From: Spirochaeta sp.
GTDB lineage: Bacteria > Spirochaetota > Spirochaetia > DSM-2461
Direction of reading: 5' to 3'
Length of the DNA stretch: 11,194 nucleotides
NCBI GenBank assembly: GCA_030635565.1
Contig: DAOVYP010000037.1
Span: 1-11,194, forward strand
Both the position numbers and the translations under genes were made by a program. Shown here piece by piece: positions 1 through 7,025 of the stretch (positions are counted from its first letter, which is position 1; each line of letters starts with the position of its first letter). The notes beneath the pieces are model-generated. The model ran no database searches, was not told where the DNA came from, and saw nothing but the letters and a program-made list of their open reading frames with translations.

Positions 1-593
1 CCCGGATATTTTTCAAGATAATTGAGGGCGAGACGCATCTGATCCGCTCCGGTTGTCAGTGACCGGGATGACCATCCGTCCGGATCGTAATAGACCGTAT
101 CCCGCATGCCGAGTACGTCAGCTTCCTGATTCATTCTCAGGATAAAATCCGCCCCGTTAGTACACGAAAGGAGAGCAAGGGTCCATGCGGCATCATTGGC
201 CGAAACAAGTGCCGCCGCTCTTTGTAGTGTAATGAGGGCGGCTTCGTCACCGGCAGTGAGTCCGAGCACCGAGGAACCGGGCCTCATCGCCAGAGCTTCT
301 CCTCCCGGTGGTATCGGATAAAGTTTTTCATTCGAGAGGTGGCCGATTGCCACATCGGACAATGACAAATGCAGGGTCATAAGCTTGGCCAGCGATGCGG
401 GAGAAAGAAGAGTCTCAGCTGATTGTTCCAGTATCACGACACCGGTTTCTGCATCCGCTACGACATATACCGGAGCCGACAGGTTCTCAGGCCCCGGAAT
501 CGGTTCCAGGGCAAATCCTGCTGCTGATATCAGCAGCAGCAAGGCAGCAGCCGGCCCCGGAAAATAAAATAAATGATTCAGGATTTCCAGCAC
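1..593 (-). CDS. D-alanyl-D-alanine carboxypeptidase family protein (peptidase S11), partial, C-terminus off left edge
   Basis: This is a penicillin-binding-protein-type serine peptidase that, in its family, trims the terminal D-Ala from peptidoglycan stem peptides outside the inner membrane. About 197 residues are visible. Counting from the GTG start, there is a hydrophobic signal peptide (about residues 14-28, rich in Ala and Leu, with a possible cleavage after AGFA). The catalytic SxxK motif follows as SPASLAKLMT (Ser67, Lys70), then the SxN motif as VSANDA (Ser131, Asn133). Spacing and context match the S11 family; the third motif (KTG) lies beyond the window. It is the last visible gene of a leftward operon and overlaps the end of the M18 gene by about 16 bases. 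The start is uncertain. No ATG is in frame; the GTG at 593 has a GGGGA directly against it, which is too close for a normal ribosome binding site, so coupling to the upstream gene or another start (for example the TTG inside the signal peptide) is possible. The family call is firm. Confidence 0.85.
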   Translation of the reverse strand, partial: MLEILNHLFYFPGPAAALLLLISAAGFALEPIPGPENLSAPVYVVADAETGVVILEQSAETLLSPASLAKLMTLHLSLSDVAIGHLSNEKLYPIPPGGEALAMRPGSSVLGLTAGDEAALITLQRAAALVSANDAAWTLALLSCTNGADFILRMNQEADVLGMRDTVYYDPDGWSSRSLTTGADQMRLALNYLEKYP

Positions 594-1861
594 TCCCCGA
601 GAAGTTTCACCATTCCCGCATGATCCGACATGGAAGCGGTTTCTCTGGCACTATGCATGGCCCACAGAGGGTTACCAATGTCAACTGTGCTGATGGATGC
701 CGCAGTTGATGCCAGTGGCCCCAGTGTATATCCACAAGGCAGGTCCGATCGAGATATAAACTTCTGCAAAGTCAGGTTTATTCGATTTGCCGCAGAGATA
801 ATCCGTCCTTCCGTATTCACATCCGTGGCATAATGTTTCAGGCCATGGCTTTTAAGCACCGGACCTTTTCCCATCTTCGTAGCATAACCGGGATCGTGCC
901 GGTCAGCATAATTGGGATGGACTGCATGGGCCATATCGGCGCTCACCATGAAGGACGACCACCGCGTACGCATCAATTCCTCACGTCCACCTCCGGCGGA
1001 CAATACGATTCTCTCGATAATTTCGTCCAGAAACAAAGATGCCGCACCGGCAGCTGTTCGATTGCCGACTTCCTCCGCATCGAACCAGGCCGCCAGAATC
1101 CCGGAATCTCCGATTTCATCAGCCTGAGGAAGGCTCTCGAGAATTGCATGGGCCATGGCCAGATTATCAAGACGGCCGGATACAATCAGGCGATTTTCAC
1201 CCTCGCCCAGGAATGCGGCCTTCTGTGCCGGCATCAAATAAAGTTCCGAAGCCAGGAGATCAGAACTTGTGATATTCAAGTCACCGCAGATTCGGGTAAG
1301 AAGAGGGTTGATGGTATCAGCGCTTGTCCCGGAGTTATCAGGAATCAGAGCTGCCATGTGGGTTTGGGGATTCAGTTCAACACCCTTGTTCACATCTCTG
1401 TTGAAATGAAGGGCCAGTGAAGGAATTACGGCTAATGGGGTCCTGCTCCGCCAGGCCTTCAATACAGGCCGGCCGTTGGCACTCCTGTAACTCACCATTC
1501 CAGCGACTTCAAGTTCCCTGTCCATCCAGGTGCTATTGATAATGGAGCCATAAGGTTCCACAGGGTATCGCCAGGCACCTTTGTCGCTTGCAGCGGCTTC
1601 CGTTTTAAGTTTCCAGAGTGGACTGTCAAGATGCGCCGCAGCGATTCGCAGACCTGATTCCGCAGGCGGAAGACACCCCGGAATGAAAGCTATGACGGCC
1701 CTTTTGTCCCGTATGACATAGTATCCACAAGCACTCTCAAGCTTCCACGGATCAGCTTCATCAAGCTGCCGAAAACCTGAATTATCCAAAACCGAGGAAA
1801 TTGACTGAGCAGCGTGGAAAGCCGTCGGAGAAGCATCCAGAAAATCCTTGAGGCTGCCCAT
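578..1861 (-). CDS. apeB: M18 family aminopeptidase
   Basis: This is a two-metal cytosolic aminopeptidase that removes N-terminal residues from peptides; M18 enzymes often prefer acidic residues. The 427 residues match the shorter bacterial M18 type of about 430 residues. The metal-binding and catalytic positions are visible in family order: AAHLDSP (His77, Asp79), SGRLDN (Asp232), DAEEVGNRT (Glu263, Glu264), SADMAHAVHPNY (Asp309) and AMHSARE (His403). No signal peptide is present. The ATG overlaps the stop of the BI-1 gene in a TAATG arrangement with no strong ribosome binding site, so translation is probably coupled. The 3' end overlaps the presumed start of the carboxypeptidase gene. The symbol apeB is the name used for this M18 subtype; substrate specificity cannot be read from the sequence. 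Confidence 0.93.
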   Translation of the reverse strand: MGSLKDFLDASPTAFHAAQSISSVLDNSGFRQLDEADPWKLESACGYYVIRDKRAVIAFIPGCLPPAESGLRIAAAHLDSPLWKLKTEAAASDKGAWRYPVEPYGSIINSTWMDRELEVAGMVSYRSANGRPVLKAWRSRTPLAVIPSLALHFNRDVNKGVELNPQTHMAALIPDNSGTSADTINPLLTRICGDLNITSSDLLASELYLMPAQKAAFLGEGENRLIVSGRLDNLAMAHAILESLPQADEIGDSGILAAWFDAEEVGNRTAAGAASLFLDEIIERIVLSAGGGREELMRTRWSSFMVSADMAHAVHPNYADRHDPGYATKMGKGPVLKSHGLKHYATDVNTEGRIISAANRINLTLQKFISRSDLPCGYTLGPLASTAASISTVDIGNPLWAMHSARETASMSDHAGMVKLLGECWKS

Positions 1862-2562
1862 TACCGGCGACGACCGAAGATCCGAAGAAGGAAAAGGAAC
1901 ATATTGATGAAGTCAAGGTAGAGTTTAAGCGCCCCGATGATGGACAGACGGACAAAATCGGATTCACCGACATCAGCACTCGCACCATCACTCATTCGCT
2001 TGATCATCTGGGTATCGTAAGCCGTCAAAGCGGTAAACAGAACAACTCCGACAGCGGAATATAGAAAATGATAGGTCTCACCGCCTATAAAAATTCCGAC
2101 AACACCGGCAATGATAAGACCGATAAGCCCCATGAACAGGTAATGCCCCCAGCCGGAGAGGTCACGCTTTGTAGTTATGGCCCAGAGGCTCATTACGGCA
2201 AACATTCCCGCAGAAACGGCAAAGGCCTGAAAGATGACTGTCCCCGTATATGCGAGGAAAATAAAGGACATCAAGACCCCGTTGAGAACGGCGTATAGCA
2301 TGAAGCCACCCATAGCGGCGGGAACGCTCATTGTTCTGCTGTTCCGGGATAACAGAAACACCAGACGAAAACTACCTATAATGAGAATAAATATTGGCGC
2401 TCTACCGTTTTCGAACAGAATATTGCGCACAGTGACCGAGTTCGCAGCCCACCAGGCCATAACCGCTGTCAGCGAAAGCCCGACGCTCATCCACATATAA
2501 ACATTACGAAGAATAGTCCTGTAACGAGCCTGAGCCCCCGAAGCCAATAATCCAGTTACCAT
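1861..2562 (-). CDS. Bax inhibitor-1 (BI-1/YccA/YetJ) family membrane protein
   Basis: This is a multi-pass inner-membrane protein. Family members such as B. subtilis YetJ are pH-sensitive calcium leak channels, and others interact with the FtsH protease; which role applies here is unknown. The 233-residue sequence shows about seven hydrophobic segments (near residues 22-40, 57-72, 84-105, 110-130, 140-160, 165-182 and 206-227). It also carries the family hallmarks TALTAYDTQMIK and KLYLDFINMFLFLLR near the C-terminus. By motif position, Asp183 and Asp217 are candidates for the paired aspartates of the YetJ pH sensor; that mapping is inference. The tail ends in a basic RRR. The start is well supported: AGGGAG lies 5 bases before the ATG. 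It is the first gene of the leftward operon. The long inverted repeat at 2579-2678 sits just upstream of its ribosome binding site, in the promoter or leader. Confidence 0.95.
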   Translation of the reverse strand: MVTGLLASGAQARYRTILRNVYMWMSVGLSLTAVMAWWAANSVTVRNILFENGRAPIFILIIGSFRLVFLLSRNSRTMSVPAAMGGFMLYAVLNGVLMSFIFLAYTGTVIFQAFAVSAGMFAVMSLWAITTKRDLSGWGHYLFMGLIGLIIAGVVGIFIGGETYHFLYSAVGVVLFTALTAYDTQMIKRMSDGASADVGESDFVRLSIIGALKLYLDFINMFLFLLRIFGRRR

Positions 2563-2578
2563 TGTTACTCCCTAACCA

Positions 2579-2678
2579 GGTCTAATTTGCAGGAGATTGC
2601 ATAAATTGTGGCATATGATGACAGTCGTAGACGTAAATCATATCAAGCAATTTATAAAGCAATCTCGCAAATTAGACC
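2579..2678. repeat. 100-bp imperfect inverted repeat (long hairpin) upstream of the BI-1 operon
   Basis: The arms are 2579-2619 and 2637-2678, separated by a 17-base centre. The outer 12 bases (GGTCTAATTTGC and its complement) pair perfectly. After bulges of two and three bases, blocks of 8, 8 and 7 bases also pair, about 35 pairs in all. The left end is 6 bases from the BI-1 ribosome binding site. Read on the minus strand the element contains AT-rich words resembling -10 boxes (TATAAA, TATGAT), but no well-spaced -35. I see no target-site duplication, so a miniature transposable element is possible but not shown. A structured 5' leader or an operator are alternatives. Confidence 0.75.
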
Positions 2679-2968
2679 GTATCTCCCGAAGTGATCCGGA
2701 ATCCTGACGGATTCTCAACTCAAGCTGAATCCCCACTTTGCCATCTCCTGAGATCATCAATATACAAAAAATGCCCCCACTCGGCATTAAAACATCATGA
2801 CAAAGCTGCTTTCAGCACCCGATCCGGATCTGCCGGGCAAGCATACGGCCGTCCAGTACCACAAGTAATTAAAAGTCCCGACTGACGGTAGACGCGCTTG
2901 TGAAACGATTCCATGATAGTGGAGCTTTTCTGAGCTCAATATATATCGATCATCGGAGAAAGAGCCAT
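2679..2968. other. Intergenic region between the BI-1 operon and rpiB
   Basis: About 290 bases carry no gene I can support. The one open frame of notable length (2691-2885, plus) starts with GTG, has no ribosome binding site and resembles no family I recognise. The region must hold the rpiB promoter, but no good -35/-10 pair is visible; an AT-rich TATATAT at 2940-2946 is only a weak -10 candidate. Near the left end, GGATTC at 2709-2714 can pair with GAATCC at 2699-2704 (four-base loop) or with GAATCC at 2727-2732, giving two mutually exclusive small hairpins. Their function, if any, is unknown. Confidence 0.5.
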
Positions 2969-3412
2969 ATGAAATTCGTCATTGCCAACGATCACGCAGC
3001 CGTCGAACTGAAAGAAACCTTAAAGGTATGGCTGGAAAGCCGGGGACATGAGGTGAACGATCTCGGTGTCGGAACAGGTGGGAAGGCCGATTATCCGGAT
3101 AAAGCGAAAGAGGCCTGCATGACTTACCTGGCCGGAGGTTATGACTATGGAATCGTATGCTGCGGCACGGGTATCGGCATTTCCATTTCAGCTAATAAAG
3201 TGAAGGGAATACGATGCGCCCTGCCCCAGAATGCCTTTGCTGCAGCGATGGCCAAAGAACACAACGACTGCCAGTTCATCGCATTCGGAGGGCGTATTGA
3301 GTACCCGGACACACCTGTGGAAATGCTCAAAAGATTCCTGGAGGCCGAATACGGAGGCACCGACAGGCATCTTCGTCGTGTCGGAAAAATCATGGGCATC
3401 GAAGAGGAATAG
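2969..3412 (+). CDS. rpiB: Ribose-5-phosphate isomerase B (RpiB/LacAB family)
   Basis: RpiB interconverts ribose 5-phosphate and ribulose 5-phosphate in the non-oxidative pentose phosphate pathway, in the cytosol. The 147-residue protein has the usual family length and motifs: ANDHA at the N-terminus (Asp8, His9), the active-site loop CCGTGIGISISANK with the catalytic cysteine at Cys65, KEHND (His98) and TDRHLRRV (Arg133, His134), which help bind the phosphate. The start is the ATG at 2969, preceded by GGAG at 2955-2958. An upstream in-frame GTG at 2900 would add 23 residues unlike the family and is not favoured. Some relatives act on allose or galactose phosphates, but the sequence reads as a standard RpiB. 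It stands alone on the plus strand, 78 bases before the tRNA gene. I see no clear terminator after it, so some readthrough into the tRNA is possible. Confidence 0.95.
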   Translation: MKFVIANDHAAVELKETLKVWLESRGHEVNDLGVGTGGKADYPDKAKEACMTYLAGGYDYGIVCCGTGIGISISANKVKGIRCALPQNAFAAAMAKEHNDCQFIAFGGRIEYPDTPVEMLKRFLEAEYGGTDRHLRRVGKIMGIEEE

Positions 3413-3451
3413 AGAAATGCTGTCGGAGCGGCAACTCCTGTCTGCATCTTC

Positions 3452-3478
3452 TTGACTCAAGCTGAGCATACCGATAAT
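3452..3478 (+). promoter_or_regulatory. Probable promoter of the tRNA-Arg gene
   Basis: TTGACT at 3452-3457 (5 of 6 to the sigma-70 -35 consensus) is followed by GATAAT at 3473-3478 (5 of 6 to the -10 consensus) with a 15-base spacer, slightly short. Transcription would begin a few bases before the tRNA 5' end at 3491, a normal short tRNA leader. Both boxes are seen directly; promoter activity is inferred. Confidence 0.6.
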
Positions 3479-3490
3479 GTTCCTTACTGC

Positions 3491-3564
3491 GGTCGCTTAG
3501 CTCAGCTGGATAGAGCGTTGCCCTCCGGAGGCAAAGGTCGAAGGTTCGAATCCTTTAGCGATCA
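3491..3564 (+). tRNA. tRNA-Arg (anticodon CCG)
   Basis: All four arms fold. The acceptor stem pairs 3491-3497 with 3557-3563 (one G-U). The D stem GCTC/GAGC closes a loop with the GG pair. The anticodon stem TTGCC/GGCAA holds the loop CTCCGGA, with anticodon CCG at 3525-3527. The T stem GAAGG/CCTTT closes loop TTCGAAT. The anticodon reads the arginine codon CGG. The discriminator base is A3564. The CCA end is not encoded (the next bases are ATT), so it must be added by nucleotidyltransferase. It has its own likely promoter and a strong terminator. Confidence 0.96.
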
Positions 3565-3569
3565 ATTTC

Positions 3570-3609
3570 AAAAGGTGCTGTTCCGATATGCGCGGAATAG
3601 CATCTTTTT
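3570..3609 (+). terminator. Intrinsic terminator after tRNA-Arg
   Basis: A 16-pair stem (3570-3585 with 3593-3608, including two G-U pairs) closes a 7-base loop and ends in a run of five T (3605-3609). It begins 5 bases after the tRNA end, so it should end the tRNA transcript and insulate the sulfatase gene downstream. Confidence 0.9.
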
Positions 3610-3675
3610 AATGCCTTTTCATTTCACAGGTCCTTTGGTAAGATTTTCAGCACATTCTCATCATGAGGTTAAGTC

Positions 3676-5283
3676 GTGAAGAAGAGCCTGCCCCTGGCCC
3701 TTGCGGCGATTGTCGCAGTACTTATCGTCTGGTCGATCAGGCCATTGAAGAGCAGGAAATGGGATATTGAATTCGATCCGGATCTTCAGTCAGGAAAAGA
3801 CCATTATCTTGATTCCCTTGTGTATTCGCCTGTCGGCAGGTCCCGACCGAATATCGTTGTCATCCTTGCCGATGATCTAGGTTTGACGGACATATCCCTG
3901 TACGGTTCTCCCCATGTGGATACACCCAACATCGATTCGATAGGTGAAGAGGGGATCATTTATAATCAGGCATATGCGACATCAACCATTTGTTCTCCTT
4001 CACGAGCCGGTCTGCTGACCGGGCGGTACCAAAACCGCTATGGTTTCGACACCCAGCCCATGACCAGATATGCCGGAAGTAAACTCGAATATCTGGCATT
4101 CAAGTATTTGGTTGACACTAAGCCCATGTACATCGTGGAAAACGATAGCATACCTTACCTGGATCAGATTGAGAGGCAGGGTATGCCTCCGACTGAAATT
4201 CTCCTGAGCGAAGCCCTGTCGGCTGCCGGATATCGTTGCGATATCGTCGGGAAATGGCATCTGGGATATGGCGATCTGCAACACCCGAATAACCGGGGAT
4301 TTGATTCATTTTATGGATTTCTGGAAGCCTTCAGCTATTTTATTGATCCGGAGCTCCCCTATGTCGAAAGCTGGCAGTTTGATGAATTCAGCGAAAAACA
4401 TATCTGGAGACAGGAGAGGGACGGCTTCAGTGCTATTCAGCGCAACGGTGAAATAATCGAAGAAGATGTTCATCTCACCGATGCTTTCGCCAGGGAGGCT
4501 TCAGTAATAATCCGCGATGCGGCAGCCGGTGATGAGCCTTTCTTCCTGTATGTTCCATTTTCGGCTCCCCACACGCCATTTCAGGCTCTCACCGAATATA
4601 CATCTCGTTTTTCTCACGTCGAAGATCCGAGAAAACGAATCTATTACGCCATGATCGCCCAGCTTGACGATGCGGTGGGGCGCATACTTGACAGCCTCGA
4701 AGCGGCAGGGGTGACCGACGATACCCTCGTGATATTTGCGAGTGACAACGGCGGGGCAACATATACCATGGCAACCGGTAATGATCCCCTGAGGGGCGGC
4801 AAGATGTCTCATTTCGAAGGCGGCATTTCGATTCCCCTGATGATGAGGTGGCCCGGAGTCATTGAAGGGGGCAGGACTGATGATAGACCGGTGATACTGC
4901 TTGACCTCTTCAGCACCATTCTGGCCTCTGCCGAAGTCCCTCTTCCGACCGACAGGCCGATGGACGGCATCAATCTCATGGATTCCGCAGTCATGGAGGA
5001 AACGCCGATCCGACCCCTTTACTGGCGAAGCGAATACAATCACATCATTCATTACGGTGACTGGAAACTGATGATGAACGGCAAGGACGGCAGAGTCTGG
5101 CTTTACAATCTCAAGGTAGACAGGGAAGAAAACCGCAATCTGGCATTGGATGAGCCTGAAATCGTCGAACAGCTCAAGTCCATGTTCCTGGATTGGAACG
5201 ACGGTATGGCCGATCCGGCCTGGCCCCGTGTTATGGACTATCTGTATGACGAGGATGGGGAGGGATACTGGTTCGCCATCTGA
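3676..5283 (+). CDS. Sulfatase (arylsulfatase family), exported or membrane-anchored
   Basis: This hydrolyses a sulfate ester; the substrate (for example a sulfated polysaccharide, glycosaminoglycan or small aryl sulfate) is not evident. The 535-residue protein starts with a Lys-rich, hydrophobic segment (about residues 2-21) that is a signal anchor or signal peptide, so it acts outside the inner membrane. Family motifs are in order: ILADDLG with metal-binding Asp66 and Asp67; CSPSR with Cys106, the residue converted to formylglycine, and Arg110; GKWHLG (Lys193, His195); APHTP (His299); SDNGG (Asp357, Asn358); RGGK (Lys376) and EGG. The C-terminal GDWKL and LYNL motifs are also typical. Between the active-site region and GKWHLG is a segment (about 124-170) that looks like an insertion and may shape substrate binding. 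The start is GTG with GAGG seven bases upstream. No maturation enzyme (FGE or anSME) and no transporter or glycosidase partner is in the window. It runs convergent to sppA. Confidence 0.93.
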   Translation: MKKSLPLALAAIVAVLIVWSIRPLKSRKWDIEFDPDLQSGKDHYLDSLVYSPVGRSRPNIVVILADDLGLTDISLYGSPHVDTPNIDSIGEEGIIYNQAYATSTICSPSRAGLLTGRYQNRYGFDTQPMTRYAGSKLEYLAFKYLVDTKPMYIVENDSIPYLDQIERQGMPPTEILLSEALSAAGYRCDIVGKWHLGYGDLQHPNNRGFDSFYGFLEAFSYFIDPELPYVESWQFDEFSEKHIWRQERDGFSAIQRNGEIIEEDVHLTDAFAREASVIIRDAAAGDEPFFLYVPFSAPHTPFQALTEYTSRFSHVEDPRKRIYYAMIAQLDDAVGRILDSLEAAGVTDDTLVIFASDNGGATYTMATGNDPLRGGKMSHFEGGISIPLMMRWPGVIEGGRTDDRPVILLDLFSTILASAEVPLPTDRPMDGINLMDSAVMEETPIRPLYWRSEYNHIIHYGDWKLMMNGKDGRVWLYNLKVDREENRNLALDEPEIVEQLKSMFLDWNDGMADPAWPRVMDYLYDEDGEGYWFAI

Positions 5284-5301
5284 CTTTTGTTACATATCGT
5301 T

Positions 5302-7014
5302 TCAGAATCTTCCGGTTCCGGCTGTGGCCGATCGGACACTTCTTCTTCCCCACAGCAATCGGCCCAGTATCTCTTCCCGGGGATCGGACGCTTTGTCGAA
5401 ATAGATGGTGTGCCAGCTTTTCAGCCCGGCAAGATCGGCCGCCGATTGCCGGGCTTCTCTCAAGCCGCCGCTCATGTCCGCGAGGCCATTCTCCAGGGCG
5501 CGGCTGCCGGACCACGGTATACCACCGGCCAGGGCGTTCACTTCCTCCGTCGAAAGGCTGCGTTTTTCCGCAACCAGAGTTCGGAACATTCCATCAATAT
5601 CAGCGACTCCCGCAGCGTACAGAGATGCCGTTCTCCCATCCAATTTACGGCCGGGGTGAGCGGCACCTGACCATGGAGTCGTACCGATTCCGTCAATGTG
5701 CATTCCAAGCCATCGGGATAGAGCTTCTTCGAAACTCAACGAAAGGCTGTAAACACCGATTGAACCGGTGATGGTTTCCGGCCTGGTGACAATAATGTCG
5801 GATTCGACGGCGATCCAGTAACCGCCGGATGCCGCAAGATTGCCCAGTGAGGCTACAACCGGCAGGCCCCAGCGATTTCGTGTTTCTTCCAGAACCCGCC
5901 TGACTTCTTCTCCGGCGCGTACATCCCCACCCGGGCTGTCGATGCGAATAACCAGGGCCTCGACCCCCGGCGTATCCCTGGCGGCACTGATGGCCTCAAC
6001 AACATCTGTGCTCCCCGCCATACCGGTACCACCTTCCCCGTAGACAAGGGTTCCAACCACGGGGACAACCGCTACAGCCGGCCCCCTGCTCTTTCCGGAA
6101 TATTGCCCCATAACGTAATCGACAGCATCTATCCGCTGAGAGGTGTCGTTTCCGAAGTTTGCTTCAAGAATTTCATCCAGTACACCGCCGGTCTCAACCT
6201 TGTCCACCAACCCGGCATTCAACGCGGCCCTTGATCCATCGCCTCCGGCTTCCGCAAGATGTCTGTCATAACTGTTGATCCAATTCGACAGTTCTCCCGA
6301 ATCCATATCCCGGTTTTCCGCCACCTCATGGAGCCAGGTTCCCCACAGATCTGAGAGCAGTCGTTTTTCATCACGGCGGGCGGCTTCAGACATGCCGTCA
6401 AGGATGAAATTCTCGGCTCCGGTTTTCGACTCACCGGACCGGAACAATTCCGCTTCGATACCGAATTTTTCCAGACCTTCCGCATAATATGCCCGCCAGT
6501 AACCATACCCGACGGGAAAAACCTCCCCGAGGCGGTCAACGATGATGTAATCCGACGAGGATGCGACACGGTAACGGCCGTTATCGAAAGTATCGGCACT
6601 GGTTATGACTGTCTTTCCGCTCTCTCCGAACCGTTTAACGGCATCCGCCAGCTCTCCGACAGCCGCTGTTCCGCCCCCGGTCATATCATCAAGACGTACC
6701 CAGAGCCCTTCAATACGTGGATCTTCCGAAGCCAGATCCAGGGCGGTAACCAGATCGTCCAGCAGCGTCTCATTCAAATATCCTCTGACCGGTACTCCGC
6801 GGTAACTCACGGGTGCGGTATAAGCATCCACCAGCTTACCGTAGGGATTCATCACAAGCAGACTGCCCTCTCTCACCCCCGGAGGCCTGTTCCCGATAAA
6901 TGCCACGATGAGAAGTATGATGAGACCCCAGAATATAATCGAAAGAACCACCCTGCGAATGATATCCATCGTATGTGCAATTCCGGATATGCGGTGGCGG
7001 AGATGATATCTCAT
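5302..7014 (-). CDS. sppA: Signal peptide peptidase SppA (protease IV, peptidase S49, tandem-domain type)
   Basis: This is an inner-membrane serine protease whose active site faces the periplasm and which degrades cleaved signal peptides and other short membrane-derived peptides. The 570-residue length matches the long, two-domain type found in E. coli (about 618 residues) rather than the short single-domain type. A single transmembrane anchor lies near residues 17-41. In the N-terminal S49 domain, RSGESKTGAENF aligns with the E. coli segment holding the general-base lysine (Lys197 here). In the C-terminal domain, RIDSPGG and NLAASGGYW give the nucleophile Ser396. Both halves of the Ser/Lys dyad are therefore present. 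The start is uncertain: ATG at 7014 and ATG at 6969 are both possible and neither has a good ribosome binding site. The 6969 start gives a more natural short basic stretch before the membrane segment. It follows the rhodanese gene closely and is probably co-transcribed with it. Confidence 0.93.
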   Translation of the reverse strand: MRYHLRHRISGIAHTMDIIRRVVLSIIFWGLIILLIVAFIGNRPPGVREGSLLVMNPYGKLVDAYTAPVSYRGVPVRGYLNETLLDDLVTALDLASEDPRIEGLWVRLDDMTGGGTAAVGELADAVKRFGESGKTVITSADTFDNGRYRVASSSDYIIVDRLGEVFPVGYGYWRAYYAEGLEKFGIEAELFRSGESKTGAENFILDGMSEAARRDEKRLLSDLWGTWLHEVAENRDMDSGELSNWINSYDRHLAEAGGDGSRAALNAGLVDKVETGGVLDEILEANFGNDTSQRIDAVDYVMGQYSGKSRGPAVAVVPVVGTLVYGEGGTGMAGSTDVVEAISAARDTPGVEALVIRIDSPGGDVRAGEEVRRVLEETRNRWGLPVVASLGNLAASGGYWIAVESDIIVTRPETITGSIGVYSLSLSFEEALSRWLGMHIDGIGTTPWSGAAHPGRKLDGRTASLYAAGVADIDGMFRTLVAEKRSLSTEEVNALAGGIPWSGSRALENGLADMSGGLREARQSAADLAGLKSWHTIYFDKASDPREEILGRLLWGRRSVRSATAGTGRF

Positions 7015-7025
7015 GGCGGCCGGAT

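Noticed and set aside
518..539. Perfect 22-bp palindrome CTGCTGCTGAT/ATCAGCAGCAG
   Set aside because: It falls in the signal peptide of the carboxypeptidase gene and arises from repeated CTG leucine codons followed by Ile-Ser-Ala-Ala codons, so codon repetition explains it.
833..1420. 195-codon open frame on the plus strand
   Set aside because: It lies wholly opposite the M18 aminopeptidase gene, whose motifs are clear; it is an antisense shadow.
2691..2885. 64-codon open frame on the plus strand
   Set aside because: GTG start without a ribosome binding site, composition unlike a folded protein, no family resemblance; likely chance.
3413..3451. Possible rpiB terminator (GGAG/CTCC pairing)
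   Set aside because: Only four continuous pairs with mismatched extension and no T tract; not convincing.
2718..3465. Shared 11-base word ACTCAAGCTGA at 2718-2728 and 3455-3465
   Set aside because: Only two copies; one overlaps the tRNA promoter and the other lacks promoter boxes. Too short to call an attachment site or a repeat.
3491..3675. tRNA gene as a possible integration site for the sulfatase
   Set aside because: No integrase, no duplicated tRNA 3' end downstream and no obvious shift in composition.
4501..5052. 183-codon open frame on the minus strand
   Set aside because: It is antisense to the sulfatase coding region and shows no domain or start signal.
5284..5301. Bidirectional terminator between convergent sulfatase and sppA
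   Set aside because: The 18-base gap has no inverted repeat; none can be supported.
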